Counted from the first letter of the stretch, positions 33,200 to 43,464 are shown. The stretch is DNA of 64,000 bases from Doryteuthis pealeii (GCA_023376005.1 CM042141.1:91324107-91388106), one strand, 5' to 3'. Numbers and translations are program-made. Notes: generated from the sequence alone by a model not told the origin.

Positions 33200-34069
33200 A
33201 GGGTGTGCGTGAATCCGGACCAAAATAAACTAGCTAAATAACATACAGTCTGGAGATAAGGACACTACAAAAATAGCCTAGTGTACAACTGACATCTTTC
33301 ACAAACAAAGCATCCTTTCTTTTTTTTTTTTGATTACCAATTACTTGAAATTTTTCCTACAACCACTTAACCCTTCTTTGTCAAGCAATTCATTGCAGTT
33401 TTAAAACCAACATTCAACTATTTCCAAATATAAACAAATAGGTAGTCAGCTCAAAAGCTAGAAGGCTGAAAAATGTTATTTTTGGTAAAAAAAGACCTTG
33501 CTTTATTCTCTTGCCTCTGCTGGGTCAGAACTAAGCTATCTTGATCAGAGTTGAATATTTTTCATGTGTGTGTTTGGATGCATATATGATTAAAGTATCC
33601 ATAACTTTTGAAATTTGAGCAAAAAATATTCAGGATACTAATTGCTACAATTTTTTAAAGAGTTGTATTTTTTTATTCAAAACCGTAAATCCATGTCTAC
33701 ATTTCAAACATTCTTGTGTGTTTTGAATTACTAAAATTCTTACAAGACTGCATTCAAGAGAAAGTTATACCTAGAAGTACGATAAAAATTTACAAACGAA
33801 CACATCACATCTTCCCAACACACATACCGGATTCAAAACCTCTGCTCACTAACGCTTACCCACCCACTTGACCTCCTCTCCTCTCCTATCCACATCCTCC
33901 CGCAACACCACCCCTTCTATAAAACACTTGTATGACAACCTGATAATTCATTAAAATGACTGATGATGCCGAGCTCAAAGCTCTAGTGAAATATATCCTA
34001 CACACTTTTGTCTGAGTTTTGTTCTTTAAATCTCCACTACATTCTGTCGGATTCATTCCAATCCTCTTC

Positions 34070-34071
<2 letters not shown>
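33200..34071 (+). mobile_element. TA-flanked DNA element, ~872 bp
   Basis: Left end AGGGTGTGCGTGAATCCGGA immediately after (TA)n. Right end TGTCGGATTCATTCC ... CTCTTCCC immediately before (TA)n. The shared inverted core is GAATCC(G)GAC. No coding frame. Its AGGGTGT start resembles the mariner ends in this window, so a mariner-derived MITE is possible. Confidence 0.5.

Positions 34072-34072
<1 letters not shown>

Positions 34073-34106
<34 letters not shown>
34073..34106. repeat. (TA)n tract
   Basis: About 34 bp of TA separating the 872-bp element from the mariner. Confidence 0.95.
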
Positions 34107-34111
<5 letters not shown>

Positions 34112-34112
<1 letters not shown>

Positions 34113-34996
34113 GTGTTTTGGGATCAATTTGACATTTATATTTGGTTATATTTCTCTGTAGGATGGAGGTATTGACGCACACTATGCATCATTTAAAAGC
34201 TTGGACCCTTCTCTATTCATATACGTGATGATAGATAGAATGGATGACTGGAATCCACCTGAATCATGGAAGAGAATAACTTGTATCATGATGATCTGCA
34301 CCGGCCATCAAAATAAGGAGATTATGTTTGATGCCCAATGCTCCCTGAACACTGTAAAAACAATCAGGCATGAACTGGAGAATTGCAATTGAGACTACAA
34401 AGCTGTGGCTAGAAGAAAGCAACATAACAGATGATCTGATTGCATTCGTACAGCAGAATTACTCGAAAATTTGCAGAAAAAAGTTTTGGAGGATCCTCAG
34501 ATGCCTTAGTTGCTAAGCACTAGTCAAGCCTTGGATAACAAGGGTAGCCAATGGTAGGCCATATGTATGGCAGCAGGTTCGGCCCCTCTGCCACACCTCT
34601 GGGAAAAGTCAAAAATGGTTGTCAGCGAATTTTAATTACTACACCAGTTCCAACGTTTGGCCTCCGAACTCCCCAGATTAACCCCATGGATTATTATGTA
34701 TGTGGTGCTGTTGAGAAAGACACCAATCGCTGTGCCAGCATTACAACAGCCCAGTTAATTGACAGAATTAAGGTAGTTTTTGAGACCATTCCCAGGGAAA
34801 CTGTAACATCAGCTTGTTCCAGGTTCTGGAGAGGGATTGAGGCTGCGATCGATGCTAATGGCGGTTATTTTAAGTGAAGCTTGTTGACAGTAGTGTAATT
34901 TCCGTGCCTGTTGAATTTCTTTACAATCAATTAAATTGTGTAGTTAATAAGCACTTTTTCTTTTTCCTTATGAAACTTAAATTTCTCCTGAACACT
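34112..34996 (+). mobile_element. Mariner, internally deleted (copy 3)
   Basis: Terminal repeats AGTGTTTTGGGATCAATTTG and, complemented, AGTGTTCAGGAGAAATTTAA; (TA)n on both sides. 885 bp. It is the mirror of copy 2 and a paralogue of the copy at 5531, with which it shares the internal-deletion design. Confidence 0.9.
34160..34877 (+). pseudogene. Mariner transposase pseudogene (copy 3)
   Basis: N-terminal block DRMDDWNPPESWKRITC to RHELENCN ends at a TGA (34390). Then AARRKQHNR-like and LENLQKKVLEDP equivalents, the deletion, a frame-shifted QQ.DS.PCHT region, and the C-terminal block INPMDYYVCGAVEKDTN to ANGGYFK. Lacks the first catalytic aspartate. Three frames are needed to follow it. Confidence 0.85.
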
Positions 34997-34998
34997 AT

Positions 34999-35018
34999 AT
35001 ATATATATATATATATTG
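34999..35018. repeat. (TA)n tract
   Basis: About 20 bp of TA at the right border of the mariner. Confidence 0.9.
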
Positions 35019-35032
35019 AATAACTGAAGGAA

Positions 35033-35710
35033 AAAACTTTAAATTTTCTTCATGTAATTTATTTCAACTGCGGTAATGCAGCAGCAGACATCAACAAAAA
35101 CATGGTTGTTACAAAATATTTTCAGGAGTTTAAATATCTAATCTAGGGTGGAGTGAGTTTTGGCTTAGGACGGTAGGATGAGGGCAGAGCTAGCTCTTTG
35201 GATGAGGCAAGGGGAAATGAGGGAGGGAGGCAGGAGATAGAGTAGTTGAGAAGATTGTTAATTATATCTAGGGATGGAGAGGTCTCCATTTCTGGGAGTT
35301 TTCAGTTGGTCATTACAATTAGAGGTTGTGATCCAGATTCAGATCTTCAAAAAGGAAGGATCAAGATTCACAACTTCACCTAGACTAGTTGCCTATCTTC
35401 AAATTATTACTGATCTTTATGGGTTTCAGTTGTAGAGTAGCTAGCACCCCCTCCTTCAGCACTCTACCAGATGGACTGGCTCATAGTCTTAAATAGTCTA
35501 CAATTAAGGACTTCAACAGTGGATTAATAAGCTAATTAATATTTGGAATGATCTTACTGCATTTGACCCTCCTTTATTTGTTGCAAGTTGTCTTGTAAGT
35601 TATTGTTCTGTGTTTTTGTATGTATCCGTTAGCACCAGATACTGGCACTGAATAAATATATTAAGCACTCAATTTCTTCAGCGTATCATTTCACTGCAAC
35701 AATACAACAG
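35033..35710 (+). repeat. Segment bounded by ~45-bp imperfect direct repeats
   Basis: TTCTTCATGTAATTTATTTC then AACTGCGGTAATGCAGCAG (about 35047) recurs as TTCTTCAGCGTATCATTTC then ACTGCAACAATACAACAG (about 35673). Between them is a purine-rich stretch (GGGAGGGAGGCAGGAG). This could be a short solo-element with long direct ends or a chance of repeat nesting; class unknown. Confidence 0.35.
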
Positions 35711-36348
35711 ATTCATATAAATCAAAATCAATTTCTCTGAAAATTACAAAGTTTTCTTAGCACCCATCTGAAGAGTTAGATATATTTGAGGTTTCTTTTC
35801 ATATCTATAATCTTCCTAGAGATCTGGCAAGAAAATTAAAAAAAAAAAAAAAAAAAAAAATTGCATGTGTGTGTGGGGGGAGGGTAATTAGACACAACAG
35901 TCGTTGATAAAAGTGATGCTTTCCACAAAATCAACATTTTTGCATGATATCAAGCACTGAATTTATTCTTATAGAGCACAGATGTTTTATTTTGAAAGCT
36001 CTAAAGGGCCACAACAAGAGCTCTTTCCGGTTGCACGTATGGGCCACAGGCTGTACATTGTGCAGGACTGAATAGACCATTTATCACATAAAAATTGTTA
36101 GTATCATTATAATGATATCTAGCAGATAAAAAAAAAATATCTATATCTGGTACATTACTACTTGTAACATAGGAAAAGTTATTTAAGGGGAAAAGGGAGG
36201 TTCTTATCAAAATAGGGTCCAACAATAAACAATCAGTGGAAGCCATGTTGCTTCAAGATATAAATAATAATACTTAAGATTTTGAAATACAAGAAAAATA
36301 TTTTCTTACTAATAATTATTCACATTTAATTAAACATTACTTAAGGAC
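35711..36348. other. Unassigned part of the right arm
   Basis: Contains an A-run (about 35838-35860) and a short (TG)n. The minus frame at 36001-36246 has no motif I can place. Mirror of 20996-21700. Confidence 0.4.
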
Positions 36349-36535
36349 TGGTTTAGCTCAGTTAGTAGAGCATCCGCCTAGGAACTACAGGATTCCAGGT
36401 TCAATACCAGCCCTTGCCAACTCAGCACATGAGTAGCACAGCTTGGATCTGTGTGGTAAAGTCAGGAGCTGATGGTAGGTGTGGCACTCCACTTCAGATG
36501 CAAAAATCTGCCTGGTCTAGTGCTAGTTATGGGGA
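36349..36535 (+). repeat. SINE-1 with intact tRNA-like promoter
   Basis: A box TAGCTCAGTTAG (about 36353-36364) and B box GGTTCAATACC (36399-36409), about 35 bp apart, as in a pol III type 2 promoter. The body follows: CTTGCCAACTCAGCACATG, GCTGATGGTAGGTGTGGC, CTGGTCTAGTGCTAG. The 3' third is missing. The palindrome arm ends inside it at 36437. Confidence 0.88.
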
Positions 36536-36564
36536 AAATGGTGTCTAAGTGTGTCCCTGGGATT

Positions 36565-36640
36565 AATGGATACAACTTTACTGCGTCCTTTTAGATTTTT
36601 ATGAATCAGGGATGCAGGGGGTGTACCTATCAGCATCCAT
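36565..36640 (+). mobile_element. hMITE right-end fragment
   Basis: TACTGCGTCCTTTTAGATTT, ATCAGGGATGCAGG and CCTATCAGCATCCATG: only the last ~75 bp of the element, directly before a full copy. Confidence 0.7.
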
Positions 36641-36647
36641 GCTACAT

Positions 36648-36926
36648 CAGTGATGCTGATAGCTTTTTGATTTAGTGTGTCTTGGGACACATATATGCTT
36701 TGAATGAGTCCCCGGGAAAATTTATGGGTCACAACTAAAGCCATCTAACTCCGACCTTGTAACCTATCCAGTGTAATTTGTTTCTAAGAAACTATTGAAA
36801 TGTATTTACAGTTAACTTGAAATGGTGAGGGAATAAAAAAGGAAAAACACTGGGATTCCTGGATCCGATTTCACTGCGTCCCTTTAGATTTTTGTGCGTC
36901 AGGACACGTACCTATCAGCATCTCTG
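36648..36926 (+). mobile_element. hMITE copy 7, complete
   Basis: Both ends intact: CAGTGATGCTGATAG and CTATCAGCATCTCTG. 279 bp. Contains TTTAGTGTGTCTTGGGACAC, GAATGAGTCCCCGGG, ATGGTGAGGGAATAAAAA, GATTTTTGTGCGTCAGG. A good reference sequence for the family. Confidence 0.88.
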
Positions 36927-36975
36927 CAAAATTCTTGCCTTTCTGCATTTTCCATTATCACCTGTCTTTAAAAGG

Positions 36976-37007
36976 TATGCTGCTGCTGCTGCTGCTGCTG
37001 GTGGTGG
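36976..37007. repeat. (CTG)n/(GTG)n trinucleotide tract
   Basis: Seven CTG-type units followed by GGTGGTGGT. Confidence 0.9.
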
Positions 37008-37254
37008 TAACAATTTTTAAAACTTTATAAATGAAAGTTTTATATATATTTTATCTCTTCATTAAGAGATGATACAAAGTAAAACATTGTAACACTAGAT
37101 TAGTGCAATGAAATCCTTACTGTACAGGAATAGAATATAAACAAAGACTGATAAAGTAATCAACCCATTTACTCCAAGTGAAAAGTCGGTTGGGATCAGT
37201 TAAATTATCTATTCTTGTCATGATAAGAATATATAGTACAATCCATTGCTTTTA
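37008..37254. other. Unassigned stretch
   Basis: AT-rich, no recognised repeat or gene. Confidence 0.35.
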
Positions 37255-37384
37255 TTTTTATTTTGATCTTCATCAAGTCGTGCTGGCAGCACATATCTAT
37301 GACAATCCCTCCCCAACCATCCCTATCCGTCATCACCCCTGGGAAGTCCTCTGTGCAGCATCCAGAATCCACGCAGAGCTGTAG
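37255..37384 (-). pseudogene. LINE ORF2 extreme C-terminus remnant
   Basis: Minus strand reads RVDSGCCTEDFPGVMTDRDG then WGGIVIDMCCQHDLMK, matching the end of the LINE tail seen elsewhere (CS.EDLP.A / DREGW). About 40 codons, isolated, at high AT surroundings. Confidence 0.7.
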
Positions 37385-37394
37385 GTCCTTACTG

Positions 37395-37475
37395 GGCGGT
37401 CTAGGAGAAGGAAAACTCTAAATTCAAACCTGTTGAACTCCGCTTAAGAAATTGACCTTGTGTCACCTCGTGTGT
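37395..37475 (+). repeat. SINE-2 3' fragment
   Basis: GGAGAAGGAAAACTCTAAAT, TCAAACCTGTTGAACTCCG and TTGACCTTGTGTCACCTCG; the head is absent. (TG)n follows. Confidence 0.65.
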
Positions 37476-37609
37476 GTATATATGTGTGTGTGTGTGGCTT
37501 GGCTTACTCTCATACTACTTATTTATATAACCAACTAATATTCTCTATATATTTATACACACACACACACACTAACTTGCATGCACCCAATTGCATAGTG
37601 CACCCATGT
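37476..37609. repeat. (TG)n and (CA)n simple repeats
   Basis: (TG)n at about 37476-37495 and (CA)n at about 37557-37573 with AT-rich sequence between. Confidence 0.8.
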
Positions 37610-37710
37610 GTGGTGTCATAATTATGTAAAATGTAACCAGCCTTGTCCAGGACTTGAACTCCCATCACCATGTCTATTTCCTACAACGATAACCATTACA
37701 CAACAAGCAC
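37610..37710 (-). repeat. SINE-2 head fragment
   Basis: Minus strand: GTTGTGTAATGGTTATCGTT (A-box like) and GAGTTCAAGTCCTGG (B-box like); a pol III head without its body. Confidence 0.6.
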
Positions 37711-37820
37711 CACTGAACTAGAAAATATAACTTTTGATGCTCTACTGAACAATGACTGTAGCTATAAGTGTTGATTTAGTTCATTCCACATTAACCAAAA
37801 TACAACAGCAAAAACTATAT

Positions 37821-38152
37821 CAGTGATGCTGATAGCTTTTTGATTTAGTGTGTCCTGGGACACACATATTTACTTTGAATGAGTCCTCGGGAAAATTAAT
37901 GGGTCCTAACTGAAGTTTCTTTATAGATTGTAGGGATTTTTTTAATGATCTGGAGAAACAGCTAAAGCCAACTAACTCCTACCTTGTAACATATCCCATG
38001 TAATTCTTTTTAAGAAACTATTGAAATGTATTTACAGTTAGCTTGAAATGGTGAGGGAAGAAAAACACTGGGACGCATGGATATGATTTTACTGCGCCCT
38101 TTTAGATTTTTGTGCGTCAGGGATGCAGGATGCGTACCTATCAGCATCTCTG
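37821..38152 (+). mobile_element. hMITE copy 8 with internal insertion
   Basis: Ends CAGTGATGCTGATAG and CTATCAGCATCTCTG. Compared with copy 7 it has about 50 extra bases (TTTCTTTATAGATTGTAGGG onward, near 37915-37965). The copy at 54.1 kb has the same extra segment, so this is a subfamily. Confidence 0.86.
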
Positions 38153-38449
38153 CTATGTAACTACAACAAACAAGATAAGGACACAAGTGAAATTCATACA
38201 CTATCATTGAATATAACTTAAAGCCTTGATGTACCGTCCTCAGATTTGCACTCATTCAACTTGTTTTGATAAAAACCCTTGGAACGAGAAAAGTGAACTG
38301 AGATTTTCCAGAGGGATTTTTCTCATCTAAAATAAATATTTCTTCTTCTAAAGTTACAATCAGATATCTTGTGACTTACTGTTTTGATTATATAAACATT
38401 TACTTTTGTATTACATGGCCACTTCATCTTTAATAATTACTCCCTTGGC
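38153..38449. other. Unassigned stretch
   Basis: No family or gene recognised. Confidence 0.35.
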
Positions 38450-38830
38450 CATGAGTGGTGACCTGTAATGCCTGAGCTATCTGTGACCATGGGTACTAAG
38501 TGGTCCCATGACATGCAACACTTCACTTCAACCCTTACTTGGGTTAAACTGGCGATCGGTGAGGCTCCATCCAGTCAATCGGCTGGTCATGTCAAGCCCT
38601 AGCACCTATATGATTGTCTTGACTGTATTCTCCAACACCCCTTTTTATCATATAGGTGCTAGAAGGCAATGGCTGAGGGTCAACTACCAGTTTATTAATA
38701 CCTTAAGTTATTTATTCTAATTTATAGATACACATGAAGTTAAGGAAAATTATTTCTATGAATTTGTTTATATAATGTCTTCAGCATAAAATAACCCAAG
38801 AGTTGACATGCCGTAAAAAAACAACCAACC
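38450..38830 (-). repeat. GGCAT family fragments
   Basis: TTGGCCATGAGTGGTGACC to CTAGAAGGCAATGGCTGAGG matches the body's distal part inverted. TAAAATAACCCAAGAGTTG / ACATGCCGTAAAA at 38786 is the hairpin. Confidence 0.6.
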
Positions 38831-38957
38831 AATCTTAAATGTCTATAATTTTGAGAAGAACAATTAACATCCAAAGAAATAGACAATCAAACTGCTCCCA
38901 GATTTTAATATTCAGATGATGTTTCAATTGGTACATTCTCCAGCCCTCTTCAGGTGT

Positions 38958-38984
38958 TAAAAAAAAAAAAAAAAAAAAAAAAAA
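38958..38984. repeat. Poly(A) tract
   Basis: About 27 A after CTTCAGGTGTT. Confidence 0.9.
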
Positions 38985-39080
38985 GACTCGTTCTGGTTTC
39001 TTTCTTTAGAAACTCAAAGCAAAAATGTTACCAAACCAAACAAGAAAAGTTATTAGTATTATTTAGATTATTCAGACTAT

Positions 39081-39235
39081 TTTCCTCATCTTTATTGTTA
39101 TTTGTACAATGTTTCAGCCGATGTGCCCTCTGGTCTACTTCAGGTATTTCTTTTTGAACTTGGGAACCTTCTTGTCGTAATCGGGAGCCATCACAGAATT
39201 TTGAACCCAACCCATTATTCAATCCACAGGGGTAT
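39081..39235 (+). repeat. Family E copy
   Basis: CCTCATCTTTATTGTTATTT, GTTTCAGCCGATGTGCCC, TCAGGTATTTCTTTTTGAAC and CCCATTATTCAATCC. Confidence 0.7.
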
Positions 39236-39689
39236 CCTGTTCTCATTCCACTAACCATAGCTGGTGTACAGGTGTTAAGCTGTGTTAATTATTGTTCTAT
39301 GTTAATGTCGCCCTTGACCAGAAAAGTTATAGTGGAATATGTCTGGAAAGAGAGCAGTCAACGAACTTGTCTCAGTGATGAAGTCCAAATAATAAATAGG
39401 GAATACCATTAGAAAGGGAGAAAAATGAAGGAAGCAACACACAAAATGTCAGATAAATATATAAGCTAGACCAGCATGGAGTTCAACTCGCTTTAATCTT
39501 CATCCCTCAACAAAAGGGTCAAAAAATTGTGTTGTGAATATATCTGCAAACAACGCCATATGAATAAAAGCTTTCATAATTAATATACATAGTCTGAAAC
39601 ATTTATTGTTTTGCATAATTTTGTCTTGTGTACAACTTAAAGTAAATAGCTTGTGACTAATAGGATACTTTTTTATATATGATATGATG
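39236..39689. other. Unassigned stretch
   Basis: No family or gene recognised. Confidence 0.35.
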
Positions 39690-39745
39690 ATTTATTTGTT
39701 TAAATGGCATATCAATTCCCTATGGATTATTTAATGCTGAAATTT
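39690..39745 (+). repeat. Solo GGCAT hairpin
   Basis: TTTAAATGGCATATCAATTC / TATGGATTATTTAATGC; not followed by the family body. A T-run (about 39791-39813) lies just downstream. Confidence 0.65.
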
Positions 39746-40027
39746 TATTCATTTGAAATGTTTGATTACAATCATAATTATGTTTCATTCCTTTTTTTTT
39801 TTTTTTTTTTTTTAATTGCACTTTTTTTTTTTATTTGTCTATAATTATTTTTTTACACAGTTATGTCAAATATTCCAATCTAATACGAATAATTTTATAT
39901 TTCCAAGCAATCACTCTTATTTAATAATAATCATTTGTTTACAAACAATTAAATGGTTTCCAATATTTAATAATCAATTAGTAAACCATTATAGTTTCAA
40001 GCAACTAATGATCAATGTGAATGTCAG

Positions 40028-40255
40028 TGTGTCACATTTTTCAATTTTACTCCTAGAGGCCATAGCCCAACATATCATACTGTGAGAAAATTAAAAACAT
40101 TCTGGGCAAAAACTGGAACCACAATTCTGAAATTTTGGATTCCAAGTTTTAATTACTGCAATTATTTGACGATTTTTTATGAGATCTTTTGCAACAAATT
40201 TTTTTGTATGATAAGTTTTATAACTTGGAAATAAATTTGGGAATAATTAGCTTAA
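40028..40255 (+). repeat. Family H repeat
   Basis: GTCACATTTTTCAATTTTAC, TCCTAGAGG, and AAATAAATTTGGGAATAAT. The same order recurs at 45588-45810. About 225 bp, class unknown. Confidence 0.6.
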
Positions 40256-40319
40256 TTACCGCCTGATATGGTGGCTTTTAAGCTAGTAATAAAAATAATT
40301 TGCAGTTACATTGTATCAA

Positions 40320-40545
40320 GTTGACTAGGAATCATAAGGTTCCTGATACAGTACCAGTCCTTTGCCAACTCAGCATATGAGTAGCACAGGGATTTGTGTG
40401 GTGAAGTGAAGAGCTGATGGTAGGTGTGGTGCCCCACCTCGGATGCAAAAACAATCTCCTTGGTCTAACGCTAGTGAAAAGCGGATAGACTCCCTCGCTG
40501 TCTGGCTGATACTGACATTAGGCCACCCTGACGACTTTACTTTGT
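40320..40545 (+). repeat. SINE-1 copy
   Basis: ACTAGGAATCATAAGGTTCC, TTTGCCAACTCAGCATATG, AGCTGATGGTAGGTGTGG, AACGCTAGTGAAAAGCGG, CCCTCGCTGTCTGGCTG and CACCCTGACGACTTTAC. The A box is lost. Confidence 0.82.
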
Positions 40546-40554
40546 TTTTTTTAA

Positions 40555-40690
40555 TTTCTGTCTAATACAAATAATTTTCAAACAAAATTTTGACCCACAG
40601 ATGTGAATAACAAGTACTAGCACTCCAACTCAGAGTGGACCTGAGAATAATGGCAATAAAGGGAAACACCAAACTCCTATGAGCTCCATA
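40555..40690 (+). repeat. GGCAT body fragment
   Basis: TTTTGACCCACAGATGTG, AAGTACTAGCACTCC, CAGAGTGGACCTGAGAATAA. Hairpin absent. Confidence 0.6.
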
Positions 40691-40694
40691 TGAT

Positions 40695-41125
40695 TTGAGA
40701 ATTTAAACCTTTTGGTTAAAAGTGAAGCCGTCCAGTCCAAATCGTCCAAGATGAAATGCAATGTAAATCTGGTGTCTCTTATCTGCTGAATTATCTCTTA
40801 TGAGTGTTGTCACCTCAGCTAAATTTTTTATTATAAAGAAAGAAAGGTAAGAAAAAGGACATGCCACACAGAAAAATATAATTAGAAAGAAAGAGAGTAG
40901 GGAAAAGACAGAGCGAGGGAGAGTGCACGGAAGTGATAACACTAATCTGTTTCAATCGAACATAAGGAAAAGATGGAAAGGAAAGAAAGAAAAAAATGAG
41001 AGTTAAATCAAGATTATTATAGTTTTTACATATTAAACTGTTTTTGCAATAGATCTTACATAAACATATCAATTGTAATAATTGAATTATCATACTGTGG
41101 TATATCCACAGGTCCTGCTAGTACA
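40695..41125 (+). repeat. Family G copy
   Basis: TTTTGGTTAAAAGTGAAGCC, TTATCTGCTGAATTATC, TGTTGTCACCTCAGCTAAAT and ATATCCACAGGTCCTGCTAG. Confidence 0.7.
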
Positions 41126-41633
41126 AATTAATGCTGATAAAATAAAGACCAACAACTAAGAGAATAATGGATGCTTTTAAGATACATCTTTATTTTAAGC
41201 TTCACAAAACCTATATAGTTTGTAATTTACAGTTTGTAAGGCTATGTAATGATCATGTAAAAACAATTGTGGTGAAAGTAACATGTTATTTATGATAAAT
41301 ATACGACTCAACAGATTTGAAAAAGAAAAGTATTGAAATAGTAGTAAGCAATGGTATTATTAAGCCTTAGGGAATGAAGTGTAGTAGTCAGTATGAAGTC
41401 TTAAATAGAAACTGATTATATAATTAATACACAGCTTTTCTTTTTTTTATATATAATGGCTAAGCTACAGCAGACTGATCACTCCAGTTAGAGTATTCAA
41501 AAACTATTCATGAGAAATGCTTGACCAAAAACTTGACTGGCTAGAAATTAAATACTGGCTAGAAATTAAATACAACCTAAAAAAAAACAAAAACAAAAAA
41601 AAACACTCATGTGTGCATGATCATATATATATT
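41126..41633. other. Unassigned stretch
   Basis: No family or gene recognised; ends with a short (AT)n just before the element at 41634. Confidence 0.35.
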
Positions 41634-43020
41634 AGGTACCACCAATTTGACCCTGTGAAATTTACCCCCCCCCCCTATATTCAACACAATGAAACTTAGA
41701 GAAAATTTATATTTTTCTTGAAAAATTTTTTTCCATTCTAAAGAAAAAACAAAATAAACTCCTGGTGATTTAAAAAAAATTTTTTCAGCTTACGTAAATA
41801 ATGATAATTATGATTGAAAAACAATGTTTTAATTTTTGCACCATTAAATCAACTGAAATTTAACGTAGCTAAAAACAAGTTACGATAAGAGGATTTTAAA
41901 AAAATTCTATGAAAAATCAATTAATGGTCCGATTTTCACGAAAATTTCCATAAATGTTTACCATTGGATGTAAATACATCTGAAATAGTTTTTTTTCTAA
42001 AATATATTAGGGGAAATATTTTTTTACAAGGTTTATTCCCCCCCCCCTATTTTATTTTATGAGATAAAAAAAATGACGCGTCAGAAAAAATCTTTTTCTT
42101 TTTTTCTATAAAGATAAGAGTCTGAATAACTATATCAATGAAATTGTATGAATGTACGAGGTGTAGGTTTTTTTAGGAAAAATTAATGAAATCGGAAATA
42201 AAAAGTGCAAAAAAAATGTCATAATATTAATATTTGAAAACTTTTTTTTCGCTTTTATAATTGGTATGTACTATATTCTATTAAATTGTCAAAAAAAAAA
42301 TTTTTTTTTTAAGAAATTAATTTTTTTAAGAGATTTTCAATCTTTTGTGTAATTAAATATTTTTATTTTCTGCGTGAAATAAATTAACTATTTTTTTTTT
42401 TCCTGCGTCAAAAAATCGAATTTTTCACGGATATTTAAAAATATGAATTTTATTATTCAGGTGAACTAAACATTGGTCTGATAGGAGCTCGATTAATATT
42501 TTTAAAAGAATTTGTAATTTTTATTGTTGAATAGTAATGCGTGATCCTTAGAATGTACGGAAGAGCATTGCTGACATTTGTTTTACAAAGAGACGAGACG
42601 CTTCTAAGTAACCGAAGTTTGTTCCTGTTAGGCTGACAGTGTTATTTTATTTAACTTTTTTCAATAATTAAAATAAAAAGTAAGTAAGTATAATAGATTA
42701 TTTTATCAGTTTTTCTCTTAGAAAAAATATTCAAATTTTCATTCCATACTTTTACTGGTTAATCGTAAAAGGGAAATAATTTGTAACTTTTCTGTCTATA
42801 TTACGGTCTGAAAATTACCCTTTCGCATGTAATACGGGCAGGTTTGTTTATTTTTTAAGATAATGATGTAATTTTTCCCAATCGGAAAATTTGATCTTTG
42901 AATTAACTATTTTTCTTTGTAACAACCCTGTACGATCTTTTTTTTTAACGAATTTTTGATAAACAAAGTTCAGAAATATCTATTTCCATTTTATTCAAGA
43001 TGGCCTAAACGGTTTGGTGG

Positions 43021-43026
<6 letters not shown>
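41634..43026. mobile_element. 1.39-kb TA-flanked element with AGGTACCACCAA ends
   Basis: The left border is AGGTACCACCAATTTGACCC after ATATATATT. The right border complements to AAGGTACCACCAAACCG and is followed by (TA)n. The inverted identity is 12 bp (AGGTACCACCAA). Inside there is no reading frame above 60 codons beyond the edge, but many A/T runs and C8-C10 runs near 41665 and 42040. TA flanks and size fit a non-autonomous mariner/Tc1-like element. Confidence 0.5.

Positions 43027-43069
<43 letters not shown>
43027..43069. repeat. (TA)n tract
   Basis: About 43 bp of TA. Immediately after it, AGGCCCTGCCAATTTG resembles the element end at 41634. Confidence 0.95.
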
Positions 43070-43071
<2 letters not shown>

Positions 43072-43464
43072 GCCCTGCCAATTTGTCTGCTTATTTTCAT
43101 TTTAAAAACAAACTAAAATTAATTAAATCGATTATTTAAGGTCAAATTTTTGTCTAAGTCAAAAAGTAATAACATAATGAGCATCAATAAAAAAGCAAAA
43201 TAATATTACACATGCAGTTTATTTTTAATACATTTTAAACTATTATTTTCAGTCAATTTTGCTCATATATATATATTGTAAACATGGCTGCCTTTTTTAA
43301 AAAATGTAATCCCGTAGTAAAAAAAAACAAAAAAACATGATTTTAAGGCTTCAACAGTTTCTTCTTATAAATCAATAACAAAAAACAATACACTTAATTA
43401 CAGAAGAATTAATAACTTTTAAATTAAATATTTTCTTTTTGGTCTAGCCCATTTTAGTCAGGGG
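43070..43464. other. Unassigned stretch
   Basis: AT-rich. Begins with the AGGCCCTGCCAATTTG sequence that could be another element end; no partner was found. Confidence 0.35.

Larger units (their letters stand above)
28729..36437 (+). repeat. Large palindrome, right arm (C)
   Basis: Reverse complement of 20904-28672 and, for its first ~3.5 kb, colinear with 15265-18822. It is the least noisy copy and continues past 36437 into non-duplicated DNA, so it is the best representative of the underlying sequence. Confidence 0.93.

Noticed and set aside
36001..36246. 81-codon minus-strand frame as a possible domesticated gene
   Set aside because: Its mirror copy at about 21.1-21.35 kb does not keep the frame open, and no domain was recognisable.
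36349..36420. Possible functional tRNA gene
   Set aside because: A and B boxes are present but the sequence does not close an acceptor stem and continues into the SINE-1 body shared by other copies.
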